Below the pieces are notes generated by a model. The model saw only the letters and a program-made list of their open reading frames with translations, ran no database searches and was not told the DNA's origin. Positions 42,110 to 50,440 of a stretch of DNA of 64,000 nt are shown here, piece after piece. The translations under genes and the position numbers were made by a program. Source of the stretch: Frankia sp. AiPa1 (GTDB lineage: Bacteria; Actinomycetota; Actinomycetes; Frankiales; Frankiaceae); assembly GCF_023243075.1 (NCBI RefSeq), contig NZ_JALKFZ020000177.1:62001-126000 (forward strand). The letters are read 5' to 3'. Each line of letters opens with the position of its first letter. The stretch's first letter is position 1.

Positions 42110-42432
42110 ACAGCGAAAATGGCACTGATGGGCTGCGACTCTTTGGCTACATCCTGCGTGCAGCCACCATCGGGCCCGCACCTTAAGGTATCACCTGACC
42201 AACATTCAGTACCCGTTCTACCGGAAGCTTCCTCATGCTTGTTGCTTCCGGACATTGTCGCGGACCGTGCGCTGGACCGATGCGACGACGCGCCGAGACG
42301 CGAGACGCCGAGACGTCGACGGGCCGACGGGCCGACAGGCCGACGGCCGTGGTATCGATGCGTCGCGCGTTGACCTGGCGAAGCGCTGGTGCGTCGAAGC
42401 ATGGTCACGCGTGTGGCCAAGCAGGGAGGACC
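42110..42432. other. Intergenic region upstream of the SDR gene
   Basis: No gene is seen. The 323 bp contain AT-richer patches near 42180-42250 (ttaaggtatcacctgaccaacattcag) that may hold a promoter, and gacgagac/ccgacg-type short repeats at 42290-42345. Confidence 0.4.
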
Positions 42433-43437
42433 ATGGCCGCGAAAGCGGAGCTGCAGATGAGTACCGCCCTGGTCACCGGGGCGTCGTCGGGAATCGGGGC
42501 TGCCTTCGCCGAGGCGTACGCGGCGCGCGGGGCGCGTCTCGTCCTCGTGGCGCCAGGCGAGCCCCGGCTGCGAGAGGTCGCGGACCGGCTGCGCGGGGAC
42601 TACGGCGTCGACGTGCACACCGTCGCCGTCGACCTGGCCGAGGAAAGCGGTCCGGACACGCTGGCGAAAGCCGTCGCCGACATCGGCCTGGATATCGACA
42701 TCCTGGTCAACAACGCCGGGTTCGGGAGCCGGGGGCCGTATCACGAGACCTCCGCGGACCGGGACCACCGGCAGGTCATGCTGAATGTGGTCGCGGTGGA
42801 ACGCATCACCCACCTGTTCCTGCCCACCATGGTCGCGCGGGGCGGCGGAACCATCATCAACACGTCGTCGACCTCGGGGTTCCAGGCCGTCCCGTACATG
42901 GCTGTGTATGGCGGGTCCAAGGCGTTCGTCCTGCACTTCACGATCGCGTTGTGGGCGGAGTACCGCCGGCACGGCGTGCGGGTCCTGGCTGTGTGCCCCG
43001 GCCCGACGGACACGGGCTTCTTCGCGGTACTTGGCTCGCGGATGTCCGCCGGCGGGCGTCTGCGCACCACGGATGAGGTGGTCGCCTCCGCCTTCCGTGC
43101 CCTGGAACGGGGCCAGGCCTACGTGATTGACGGGCGGCTCAACTACCTGACGTCCAACGCGTCCCGGCTGCTGCCACGCGGGCTGGTCGCTCAGATCACC
43201 GAACGGGTGCTGCGCCGCGGTTCGATGGTGATGCTCCAGCCCACGAACCGACGCGGGCGCCGCTGGAACGTCGCTCGGCTGAGCCCTTTTGGCAGCTCCG
43301 CCAGCTCCGACGGTTCCCGGCGGCCGACCGGCGTCGGTTCGGATGCCGCGCTCGGCCGGTTTGTCGTGCCTGACCAGCAGGTCCGGTCCGGCCAGCAGAC
43401 CGGGGACGCGAGGGCCGTCGAGTCCGGGCGGCAGTGA
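42433..43437 (+). CDS. Short-chain dehydrogenase/reductase
   Basis: 334 residues. Rossmann nucleotide site ALVTGASSGIGAAFAEAYAARG, DLAEES cofactor-proximal Asp, NNAGFGSRGPY, catalytic Ser in NTSSTSGFQAVPYM and Tyr/Lys in YGGSKAFVLHF, and VCPGPTDTGFF after strand 6. It belongs to the classical NAD(P)-dependent SDR group with a DltE-like sequence; substrate unknown. The C-terminal 70 residues after LLPRGLVAQITERVLRR are basic and Ser-rich, an extension. ATG 42433 follows GGGAGGA; ATG 42457 eight codons later is possible. It is convergent with the LLM gene, separated by a strong hairpin. Confidence 0.9.
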   Translation: MAAKAELQMSTALVTGASSGIGAAFAEAYAARGARLVLVAPGEPRLREVADRLRGDYGVDVHTVAVDLAEESGPDTLAKAVADIGLDIDILVNNAGFGSRGPYHETSADRDHRQVMLNVVAVERITHLFLPTMVARGGGTIINTSSTSGFQAVPYMAVYGGSKAFVLHFTIALWAEYRRHGVRVLAVCPGPTDTGFFAVLGSRMSAGGRLRTTDEVVASAFRALERGQAYVIDGRLNYLTSNASRLLPRGLVAQITERVLRRGSMVMLQPTNRRGRRWNVARLSPFGSSASSDGSRRPTGVGSDAALGRFVVPDQQVRSGQQTGDARAVESGRQ

Positions 43438-43534
43438 GCCGGCTGACCGCCAGCTCGGCCCGCCCCGGCCGCGACACCACCCGCCACCACTGAGGGTGAC
43501 GTCGGCCTCGGACCGTACTCGCCACCGAGTAGTC

Positions 43535-43583
43535 CGCCTTCCCGGACGGCGCCACCACCGTGGTGACGCCGTCCGGGAAGGCG
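43535..43583. terminator. Bidirectional terminator between convergent genes
   Basis: A 17-bp perfect stem (43535-43551 with 43567-43583), extended by an inner CCACC/GGTGG pairing, sits between the SDR stop and the convergent luciferase-like gene. Confidence 0.8.
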
Positions 43584-43589
43584 TCGCCG

Positions 43590-43700
43590 CTGGCGAGCGG
43601 CCGCCGTCCGGGGAGGGGCCGCAGTCCGGGGAGGGGCCGCCGTCCAGGGAGAGGCCGTCGTGAGTGAGCGGCCGTCGTCCGACAGGGCGCGTCGTCTGAT
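43590..43700. repeat. Imperfect 18-19-bp repeats
   Basis: Roughly four to five degenerate copies of gggccgccgtccggggag follow the terminator, in non-coding DNA. Confidence 0.55.
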
Positions 43701-43731
43701 GAGGCGCCGCCGTCCAGTGAGATGATCTCGT

Positions 43732-44802
43732 CTAGCGAGGTGCTGTTGCCGGGATGGGGGTCGGCGGGGGGCCGTCCGCGGTCGGGGTCAGGCCGCTGAT
43801 CTCGGCGACCAGTTCGAGGCAGCGGATCCGGTCGGCCGGATTCTGCGTGTTCGTCGTTACCATGATCTCGTCCGCGTGGGTGGCGTCGAGGAGAGCGTCA
43901 AGGCCGGCGCGGACCGTCAGCGGGGAGCCGACGATGTGCGAGCCGGTGATGTTGTCCGCCGCCGCTCGCTCCTGTGGCGTCCACGGGTAGGCCGCGGCCT
44001 CCTCGGGTGACGGGAATGTCCCGGGCCGCCCGCCGCGCAGGCGCAGCATCGCCAGGCGTGAGGGCCCGTGCAGCCACTCGGCCCGTTCGTCGTCGTCCGC
44101 GCAGATCACCGCGGCGGCGACGATCGCGTACGGGCGCTCGCGCCCCGGCGCCGGCCGGAACGACCGGCGGTACAGCTCCAGCGCCGGGATGGTGTTCGCC
44201 GGGCTGAAATGGTGGGCGAAGGCGAACGGGAGGCTGAGCATCCCGGCGACCTGGGCGCTGTAGCCGCTGGATCCCAGCAACCAGATGGGCGGCACCGGAG
44301 CCTGCGGAACGGCCTGCACCCCGTGCATCGGATGATCTGCCGGGAATTCGCCGCCGGCGAGAAAGGTCGTGAGTTCCGAGAGTTGCTGCGGGAAGTCGTC
44401 CACAGCGAGCGTCCCCGCCGTGCGCCGCAGCGCCCGGGCGGTCGCCGGGTCGGTCCCCGGAGCCCGGCCGATACCCAGATCGATGCGACCCGGGAAGAGC
44501 GTGCCGAGCGTGCCGAACTGCTCGGCGACAGCGAGCGGCGCGTGGTTGGGCAGCATCACCCCGCCCGAGCCCACCCTTATCGTGCTGGTCGCCGCGGCGA
44601 TCTGACCGATCAGAACCGCCGTCGCCGAACTCGCGATACCCGGCATTCCATGATGTTCGGCCAGCCAGTATCTGGAGTAGCCGAGCTGCTCCGCTCGGCG
44701 AGCAAGGCTCAGCGACCCCCGCATCGCCTCGCTGGCCGGCACGCCGCCACCGACGGGCACCACGTCCAGAACGGACAGGGGAACATGTTGTGTCGAACTC
44801 AC
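43732..44802 (-). CDS. Luciferase-like monooxygenase (MsnO8-like)
   Basis: 356 residues with a bacterial luciferase-type TIM barrel: LSVLDVVPVGGG, LARRAEQLGYSRYWLAEHHGMPGIASSAT, IRVGSGGVMLPNHAPLAVAEQFGTLGTLFPGRIDLGIGRAPGTD, PPIWLLGSSGYSAQVAGMLSLPFAFAHHFSP. These are typical of the MsnO8/LLM FMN-dependent oxidoreductases, cytoplasmic flavoenzymes of broad or unknown substrate. GTG 44802 is chosen just before the first beta strand; an upstream frame to 44892 is Arg/Gly-rich and unconserved. Monocistronic. Confidence 0.9.
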   Translation of the reverse strand: MSSTQHVPLSVLDVVPVGGGVPASEAMRGSLSLARRAEQLGYSRYWLAEHHGMPGIASSATAVLIGQIAAATSTIRVGSGGVMLPNHAPLAVAEQFGTLGTLFPGRIDLGIGRAPGTDPATARALRRTAGTLAVDDFPQQLSELTTFLAGGEFPADHPMHGVQAVPQAPVPPIWLLGSSGYSAQVAGMLSLPFAFAHHFSPANTIPALELYRRSFRPAPGRERPYAIVAAAVICADDDERAEWLHGPSRLAMLRLRGGRPGTFPSPEEAAAYPWTPQERAAADNITGSHIVGSPLTVRAGLDALLDATHADEIMVTTNTQNPADRIRCLELVAEISGLTPTADGPPPTPIPATAPR

Positions 44803-45175
44803 GCCTGAGGGCAACACCGACCACCGGTCCCCTCTTCCCGTCCGCGCCGCGCGTCCACCCGTTGGGGTCGGCGGGCCCGCCTGCCCTTGCACCCATCAGG
44901 CACACCGGAGGACTCCCGCAGCCAAAAGTCACTCTCCGCGACCTTCTCGCTGAGGTGAAGATCCAAACAGGTCGTTGTGGGGGATTCGTGTCCTGTTTTG
45001 TCCCCCCACGGCGACCTACGTAGGCGGATCTTGCGCGGCGGCCGACGCCGAGGTGTAGCGATCACGGAGTGCGGGCTGGTCATGTTTGCCGGCTGGCGAG
45101 GTCTGGATGGATGCCATCCCGCCGATGTCCGGGTGGTTGCCAGCTTGGCGACCGTTCTGCCGGGTGCTGTCGCGA
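44803..45175. other. Intergenic region with hairpin-repeat copy D
   Basis: No gene is seen. The region contains the LLM gene promoter on the minus strand, the 76-bp repeat copy D, and the 3' end of the TPR-like gene. Confidence 0.55.
44958..45033 (-). repeat. 76-bp hairpin repeat, copy D
   Basis: It starts AAGATCCAAACAGGTCGTTG and ends GGCGGATCTTG, exactly 76 bp like the cores in arms A and B. It differs mainly in the central loop and in the right arm (GACCTACGTAGGC instead of GACCTGTTTGGC). The orientation matches arm B. It lacks the longer flanks on its left side. Confidence 0.75.
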
Positions 45176-45751
45176 TCAGTCGACGGCGACGGAGTTGAGG
45201 TACGCCTCGGCGACGGCGTCGAGGTCGTCGGCGGGATGGCCGAGGGAATGCCGGACCCGGCGACGGCCGACGAGCAGCAGGTCGAGCATGAACTCGGGGA
45301 CGGGAGCCGCCTCGCACCGGTGGTAGCCCATGGTGAACCAGGTGTGGGCGTCCGTGCGCAGGTCGGCCTGTTCGAGGGACTCGGCGACAGCCTCGTAGAG
45401 GGCGGGATCGTCCGAGCGGGTGGCCTTCAGCGTGGCACGCAGCGTGCTCGCCTCGTCGGTCTGGCCGGCGCGCAGCAGGGCGTCGTGCAGCCAGGCCCGC
45501 GCGTCAGGTGAGCAGGGGCTGCCGTCGGCAACGGCGGCACGGTAGCAGCGGATGGCCTCGGGCCAGTCCTGGGCGATGCCGTACTGGCTGCCCGCGTCCA
45601 CGAGCAGGGACGCCCGGTTGGTCGGGTCGTCGTGCTCGCCGGTCCGTTCGGCGAGGGCCTCGAGTCTGGCCGCGGCGCCGCGGTGGTCGCCGTCACCAGC
45701 GGCGCGATACACGATCTCGTCCACGTCGTCGTCGGTAATCATGAGTGCCAT
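45176..45751 (-). CDS. Tetratricopeptide-like repeat protein
   Basis: 191 residues, all helical. TPR-like signatures are AGDGDHRGAAARLEALAERTGEHDDP, ASLLVDAGSQYGIAQDWPEAIRCYRAAVADG, ARAWLHDALLRAGQTDEASTLRATL, and ALYEAVAESLEQADLRTDAHTWFTMGYHRCE. This suits a small protein-protein interaction scaffold, cytoplasmic with no signal peptide. ATG 45751 is used; an in-frame ATG 45742 is close by. No operon partner is evident. Confidence 0.75.
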   Translation of the reverse strand: MALMITDDDVDEIVYRAAGDGDHRGAAARLEALAERTGEHDDPTNRASLLVDAGSQYGIAQDWPEAIRCYRAAVADGSPCSPDARAWLHDALLRAGQTDEASTLRATLKATRSDDPALYEAVAESLEQADLRTDAHTWFTMGYHRCEAAPVPEFMLDLLLVGRRRVRHSLGHPADDLDAVAEAYLNSVAVD

Positions 45752-45889
45752 TCTGGCCGCCACACGCAACGCTGGGCTGGTCGGCCCGTGCTGATCCAGT
45801 GGTACGCGTCAACACGGTGAAAGTGGGAAGAAGTCGATCGATCGCGGGTGGCGGCGGGCATCCAGGTCGGCCGACGGGCGAGGGGCGGC

Positions 45890-46040
45890 CGGTGGTCGTG
45901 ATGGTGATGGTGATGGTGGCGGGGCTGGCAGTCGCGTCGGCCGTGGCAGTGCCGTGGCCGTGGCCGTGGCCGTGGCAGTGCAGTGGCAGTGCAGTGGCAG
46001 GGCGGCAGTGGCAGGGCGACGGGGCGGCAGTGGCAGGAGG
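45890..46040. repeat. Short-period repeats upstream of the patatin gene
   Basis: Runs of gtgatg (about 45900-45925), gtggcc (45945-45976) and cagtggcagtg/cagggcgg units (45976-46034) lie directly before the ribosome binding site of the patatin-like gene. Similar hexamers continue inside its 5' end (46070-46140), so slippage here could affect expression. Confidence 0.6.
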
Positions 46041-46045
46041 TATGG

Positions 46046-47062
46046 ATGGCGGACGAGGAGGAGCTCCCGGGATCTGGATCTGGATCGGGATCGGGACCGG
46101 GACCGGGACCGGGATCCGGACCGGGCCCGGTCGCAGGTGGCCTCGATACGGGGGGCCGGGGCCGGGGAAGAAGTCCGGACGGCGCCGTGGGTCGGCGCCG
46201 GGGCTTGGCCGTCGGCGGCCCGGCGGTGGCCTTCGTGCTGGGCGGGGGTGGGGTGCTCGGCGCGAGTGAGGTCGGGATGCTGGCTGCGCTGCTGGACGCC
46301 GGCATCCTGCCCGATCTGGTCGTCGGGACATCCGTCGGGGCGATCAACGGGGCGGCGGTGGCGGCCGAGCCGTCCGCGACCACGATCGGCCAGTTGACCG
46401 ACCTGTGGTCGAGTCTGAGCGTCTCGGACGTGTTCGCGGGCGGGCCGGCGAAACGGGTCGCGACCGTGATGCGGCACGGGCACCTGCATTCCAATGCCCC
46501 GCTGCGGGCGCTGCTGCACAGCCACCTGCCCGACACGCCGATCGAGGATCTTCCGGTGCGCTTCCAGTGCGTGGCGGCGAGCATCGAGCGGGCCGCGGCG
46601 CACTGGTTCGACCGGGGGCCGTTGACCGAGGCGGTGCTGGCATCGTGCGCGGTCCCGGCTCTGCTGCCGCCGGTGCACATCGGCGACGAGCATTTCATCG
46701 ATGGCGGGATCGTCGATTCGAATCCGGTGGGACGGGCCGTGGAGCTGGGCGCGCGCACCGTGTACGTCCTGCATGTGGGGCGGATCGAGCGGCCGCTGCG
46801 ACCGCCGCGCTGGCCGTGGGAGGCGGGGCTGGTCGCATTCGAGATCGCCCGGCGGCGCGGATTCACCGAGGCGATGGCCCACCTGCCCACCGGCGTCGCC
46901 GTGCATGTGCTGCCGGTCGGCGACGAGCGCGGTGCCCCCCTGGTTCCGCTGCGGTACCGCTCGACGAGTGGGCTGGTCCGGCGCATCCAGCGGGCACAGC
47001 TCGCCACCGCCGCCTACCTGGACGCCGCCGACGGCCGAGCACACGCGGTCGACGTCGGCTGA
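46046..47062 (+). CDS. Patatin-like phospholipase
   Basis: 338 residues. The oxyanion motif FVLGGGGVLGASEVGML, nucleophile Ser in VVGTSVGAING (GxSxG) and the catalytic Asp in FIDGGIVDSNPVG (DGG) are all present, defining a Ser-Asp dyad lipid acyl hydrolase of the RssA type. Cytoplasmic; substrate unknown. The first 45 residues are Gly/Ser/Pro low complexity from hexameric DNA repeats. ATG 46046 has AGGAGG five bases upstream. The next gene encodes an acyltransferase, so the pair may remodel phospholipids. Confidence 0.92.
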   Translation: MADEEELPGSGSGSGSGPGPGPGSGPGPVAGGLDTGGRGRGRSPDGAVGRRRGLAVGGPAVAFVLGGGGVLGASEVGMLAALLDAGILPDLVVGTSVGAINGAAVAAEPSATTIGQLTDLWSSLSVSDVFAGGPAKRVATVMRHGHLHSNAPLRALLHSHLPDTPIEDLPVRFQCVAASIERAAAHWFDRGPLTEAVLASCAVPALLPPVHIGDEHFIDGGIVDSNPVGRAVELGARTVYVLHVGRIERPLRPPRWPWEAGLVAFEIARRRGFTEAMAHLPTGVAVHVLPVGDERGAPLVPLRYRSTSGLVRRIQRAQLATAAYLDAADGRAHAVDVG

Positions 47063-47095
47063 CGACATGGCACCGGCTCTCGATGCTGTGGTGGC

Positions 47096-47140
47096 TGACG
47101 CGTGACGCGTGACGTGTGACGCGTGACGTGTGACGCAAGG
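47096..47140. repeat. gacgcgtgac / gacgtgtgac tandem repeats
   Basis: About five short units of gtgacgcgtgac/gacgtgt type fill the 98-bp gap between the patatin and acyltransferase genes, ending just before the latter's GAGGAGG ribosome binding site. Confidence 0.7.
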
Positions 47141-47160
47141 GCAGGGGAGAGGAGGGTGCC

Positions 47161-48330
47161 ATGGTGGTTCCACCGTGGGCGGTGCGCCGGTTCGTGATCG
47201 ACCCGGTGTTCGTGCCGGTCGCGGCGGTGGGGTCGGTGCTGGCGGTCGGGGCCGCCGGGCTCGGGCTGCTGGTGGCGCCGGTGCTGGACCGTCGCCTGCG
47301 GCTCACCCGGGCCGCGCTGATGGTGGCGCTGTACCTGGCTGCCCAGACGTGTGTCATCGTCATCGCCTTCGCGCTCTGGCTGGTCCGGCCGGTGCTCGGC
47401 CGACATCGGTACGAGCGTGCGCACCTGACCGTGCTGCGCGGCGCGCTCGCCGTTCTCGTCGGTGCGGCTCACCGGCTGGTCCGCCTTGAGCTTGACATCC
47501 TGGAACCACCACGGGGACCGGTGCCGGACGGGTCGCCGCCGGTACTGGTCCTCAGCCGGCATGCCGGGCCCGGGGACTCGTTCGTCCTGGTCCACCTGCT
47601 GCTGAGCCGCTACCGGTTGGTGCCGAGGGTGGTGCTGGTGCATACCCTGCGGCTCGACCCGGCGATCGACATCCTGCTCAGCCGGCTCGGCGCCTGCTTC
47701 CTGCGCAACGACGGGTCGCAGGACGACGCCGCCGAGCGCATCGGCGCACTTGCCGGACGCCTCGGCACCGCGGAGGCCCTGGTGATCTTCCCGGAGGGGG
47801 CGAACTTCACCCCGGGCCGCCGCCGGCGCCTGATCGCTCGGCTGCGTGCCCGTGGACAGTGGGAACGCGCGGCGGTCGCCGAGGACTTCGACGCGGTGCT
47901 GCCGCCCCGGCCTGCCGGTGTGCTCGCGGCTCTCACGGCCGGCACGATCGCCGCGACGATGATCGTCGCTCACGTCGGCCTGGACGAGCTGGCTGCCCCG
48001 GCCGACGTCTGGCGGGCGATCCCGTTCCGTGCGCCGCTGGCGCTGCGGTGGTGGTGGGTGCCCGCGGCGGAGATCCCGGAGTCCGCGACGGCCCGAACGG
48101 CGTGGCTGACGATGCACTGGGCGGTGGTGAACGCCTGGATCAGCGCTCGCCGCGCCGCCGTCGCCAGCCCCGCGGATCCGGCTACCCCCGCGCCGTCCCC
48201 ACCCACCGCCTCGACGTCACTTTCGGTGCCTGTCGGACCGGGTGGGCATCCTGAACAGGGGGATGGCGAACTGATGGACGGTGCGGAGCGGACTGTCGGT
48301 GGTCCCTCGATGGGGACGGAACGGATATAA
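47161..48330 (+). CDS. PlsC-type (lysophospholipid) acyltransferase
   Basis: 389 residues. Two N-terminal membrane helices (PVAAVGSVLAVGAAGLGLL, LMVALYLAAQTCVIVIAFAL) anchor an acyltransferase domain with the HX4D catalytic motif in SRHAGPGDS, block II-like LGACFLRNDGSQDD, and the substrate motif VIFPEGANFT. The likely reaction is acylation of glycerolipids at the inner membrane. The Pro/Ser tail of about 50 residues is unconserved. ATG 47161 follows GGAGAGGAGG. Same direction as the patatin gene. Confidence 0.88.
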   Translation: MVVPPWAVRRFVIDPVFVPVAAVGSVLAVGAAGLGLLVAPVLDRRLRLTRAALMVALYLAAQTCVIVIAFALWLVRPVLGRHRYERAHLTVLRGALAVLVGAAHRLVRLELDILEPPRGPVPDGSPPVLVLSRHAGPGDSFVLVHLLLSRYRLVPRVVLVHTLRLDPAIDILLSRLGACFLRNDGSQDDAAERIGALAGRLGTAEALVIFPEGANFTPGRRRRLIARLRARGQWERAAVAEDFDAVLPPRPAGVLAALTAGTIAATMIVAHVGLDELAAPADVWRAIPFRAPLALRWWWVPAAEIPESATARTAWLTMHWAVVNAWISARRAAVASPADPATPAPSPPTASTSLSVPVGPGGHPEQGDGELMDGAERTVGGPSMGTERI

Positions 48331-48393
48331 CTCGCGCCTGGCCGAGTCTGGCCTGGGCACGAGGCCGGCGGACGGTCGGACGGGGGCGGACGG

Positions 48394-49470
48394 TCAGGAG
48401 CGGCGGGCCATCTTGATGGTCTTCTCGAGCTCGGTGCGGTCGACCTCGGCGACGCGGCCGTTGGTCGGCACGGTGGGGATGTGGCCGCCGCCGAGCACGA
48501 GGTCGGTGGTGTGGCGCAGGCCCATGTCCTTCTGCTCGACGTCGAGGATCGCCTCCTCGACCCGGTAGAGCTTCTCGATCTTGGCGACCTTGGCCTCGAT
48601 CTGGGCGGCGACGATGCGCAGCCGCCGCTCGGCCTTGGCCAGCCGGCGCTCGAGCCGGCGGTCGACCAGGTTCGGCATCGGCTCGTCCCGCTCGGTCGGG
48701 TCGTGCAGATAGAGCTCGACCGCGACGGCGACCAGCGGGATCAGCGCCTGGAAGAGAATCACCGCACCGCCGGTGGTCGTCCCGGCCGTGCCCTGGCTGC
48801 GCACGAGGACCCCGGCGATCGACAGCAGCAGGAAGATGGTGGTCGTCAGGCTCAGCGCGAGCGCGGACGAGCGGGACTCGACGAGCTGCTCGCGGACATC
48901 CGGGTCCATCTTGAGCCGGCCGGCGTCGGCGTCGGCGAGCATCTCCTTCTGCGCGCGGGCGAGGATCGAGGCCTTGATGCCGTGCGCCAGGGCCACTCCG
49001 GCGATGAACACGGCGACGCCGAGCAGGCCACCGAGCCACCATTCGGGCCCGTAGCCGCCGACGTCGGCGAGCACCGCGTAGGACTGGGCGAACACGTAGA
49101 AGTCGAGAGCGGCGAGCACCGCGAGGACGACCTTGCGGGCTGGCTCGGCCAGCGCCATCTGCGGGATGCGTTCCTGCACCCCGACGCTGCGCCACAGCCG
49201 GCCCTGCTCGACCTTGTTCTTGATCAGCTCGCTGCGCCGCTCGCGGCGTTCGGCCCGTGAGTCGATCTCCATCCGCAGTTCGGCGATCAGTTCCTCGAGG
49301 GTCCGGCCGTCGGCGCGCACGGCGGCCCGGACCCCTTGGACCTCCGCGTCCTCGAGGGTTTTGAGGACCTTGGGCCGGGTCTCGGCGCCCGCGAGCGCGA
49401 CGTCGGCGTCCCCCACCTGGCGGATGAGCTGCTTGGCCAGACGTCCTGGCGCGTTACCCCTGCGCAGCAC
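48394..49470 (-). CDS. Coiled-coil membrane protein of an envelope cluster
   Basis: 358 residues. An N-terminal helical region rich in charge (LEELIAELRMEIDSRAERRERRSELIKNKVEQ) is followed by membrane helices at about 110-130, 143-165, 207-228 and 235-255 (VVLAVLAALDFYVFAQSYAVLA, LGGLLGVAVFIAGVALAHGI, ALSLTTTIFLLLSIAGVLV). A long coiled coil follows (RRLAKAERRLRIVAAQIEAKVAKIEKLYRVEEAIL). No named family. GTG 49470 has AGGAG about nine bases upstream. It is last in a minus-strand cluster with an OmpA-like lipoprotein, so a structural role at the envelope is inferred. Confidence 0.75.
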   Translation of the reverse strand: MLRRGNAPGRLAKQLIRQVGDADVALAGAETRPKVLKTLEDAEVQGVRAAVRADGRTLEELIAELRMEIDSRAERRERRSELIKNKVEQGRLWRSVGVQERIPQMALAEPARKVVLAVLAALDFYVFAQSYAVLADVGGYGPEWWLGGLLGVAVFIAGVALAHGIKASILARAQKEMLADADAGRLKMDPDVREQLVESRSSALALSLTTTIFLLLSIAGVLVRSQGTAGTTTGGAVILFQALIPLVAVAVELYLHDPTERDEPMPNLVDRRLERRLAKAERRLRIVAAQIEAKVAKIEKLYRVEEAILDVEQKDMGLRHTTDLVLGGGHIPTVPTNGRVAEVDRTELEKTIKMARRS

Positions 49471-49545
49471 GGTTTCAGGCTCCTGTTTGCGAGGTCGGCG
49501 GGCGTCGGTCAGTGGCGACGGGCCGTCGCTTGGTGGGAGTGGACA

Positions 49546-50031
49546 TCAGTCGATGGGGCGGGCGAAGGTGCCGCCGACGAAGCAGAGCATCGCGCAGACG
49601 ATGCCCAGCACCGAGGCGACCATGGCCTCCTTGGCGCCCTGCTGCTCGTCGCCGGAGAAGGCCATGGTCAGCATCAGGGTGCCGACGCCGACGACCGCGC
49701 CCACCACCCCGAGCAGGAACCGGCGCTGGATCGTCTCCCGCGGCGGAAGCTGGGACAGCGCGTCGATCGGGGCGATCCGACCGGCGCGGGCCTGGTTGCC
49801 GACCCGACGGCGGATGTCGCGCAGCCGGAACGTGTTCCCGGCGATGAAGAAACTCACCGCCGTCACGATCATCGATCCCGTCACCGACACCCGGGCGAAC
49901 GGCGATGACAGCGTGAGCCATACCCACGCCTCCAGCACCGCCAGCAGGCCCAGGCAGGTGAAGATGACCACCGTCGAGCGCATGAGCGCTGGGCTGAAGT
50001 GCCGGTCCTCCGGTTCGTGCAGGATGCCCAT
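49546..50031 (-). CDS. Four-helix membrane protein of the envelope cluster
   Basis: 161 residues: short cytoplasmic lead (MGILHEPEDRHFSPALM), helices VVIFTCLGLLAVLEAWVWLTL and VTGSMIVTAVSFFIAGNTF, a basic loop, then FLLGVVGAVVGVGTLMLTMAF and AMVASVLGIVCAMLCFVGG. No family recognised. ATG 50031 has GAGGAGG seven bases upstream. The frame stays open to 50535 through an 18-bp repeat array, so a longer low-complexity N-terminus cannot be excluded. It is 75 bp before the coiled-coil gene and presumably co-transcribed with it. Confidence 0.75.
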   Translation of the reverse strand: MGILHEPEDRHFSPALMRSTVVIFTCLGLLAVLEAWVWLTLSSPFARVSVTGSMIVTAVSFFIAGNTFRLRDIRRRVGNQARAGRIAPIDALSQLPPRETIQRRFLLGVVGAVVGVGTLMLTMAFSGDEQQGAKEAMVASVLGIVCAMLCFVGGTFARPID

Positions 50032-50440
50032 CGGTAGCCTCCTCGGCTTGGGTCCCACGGGAGCCGTCACGGAAGCCGGCGGTGGGGGTGTTGCGGGTGA
50101 AACGAACCTGACGGCCGGAACGGACATCGTGGTCGCGGCGGTCGGTCGTGCGATCGGCCGCGCCGTTCTGGCCCGTCTGAGCCGCCTGCCGGATCTCGGC
50201 GGGACCGGCAGTGCGCCGGAGCGCGGCGGCAGCGCCGGCCTGCCGGACGTCAACGACCCACCGGACGTGGACGTCGAGTCGGGCCCTGACGACCTGGCTG
50301 GCGTTGACGACCCGGTTGGCGTTGACGATTCGGTTGGCGCTGACGATTCGGCTTGCGTTGACGATTCGGCTTGCGCGGACGACGCCAGCGGCGCGGATGA
50401 CGCCAGCGGCGCGGATGACGCGGACGCGGGGGGCAGCGGG
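50032..50440. other. Spacer with 18-bp repeat array within the envelope cluster
   Basis: 409 bp between two clustered genes. It contains seven 18-bp units (50291-50416) and is open on both strands. On the minus strand it would read Ala/Ser/Thr-rich hexapeptides in frame with the downstream membrane protein. I see no other gene. Confidence 0.5.
50291..50416. repeat. Seven 18-bp tandem units
   Basis: Units begin at 50291, 50309, 50327, 50345, 50363, 50381 and 50399. They share gacgattcggnttgcgntt-like sequence and drift gradually; the last two are identical (gacgccagcggcgcggat). The period is exact, with no spacers. Confidence 0.8.
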
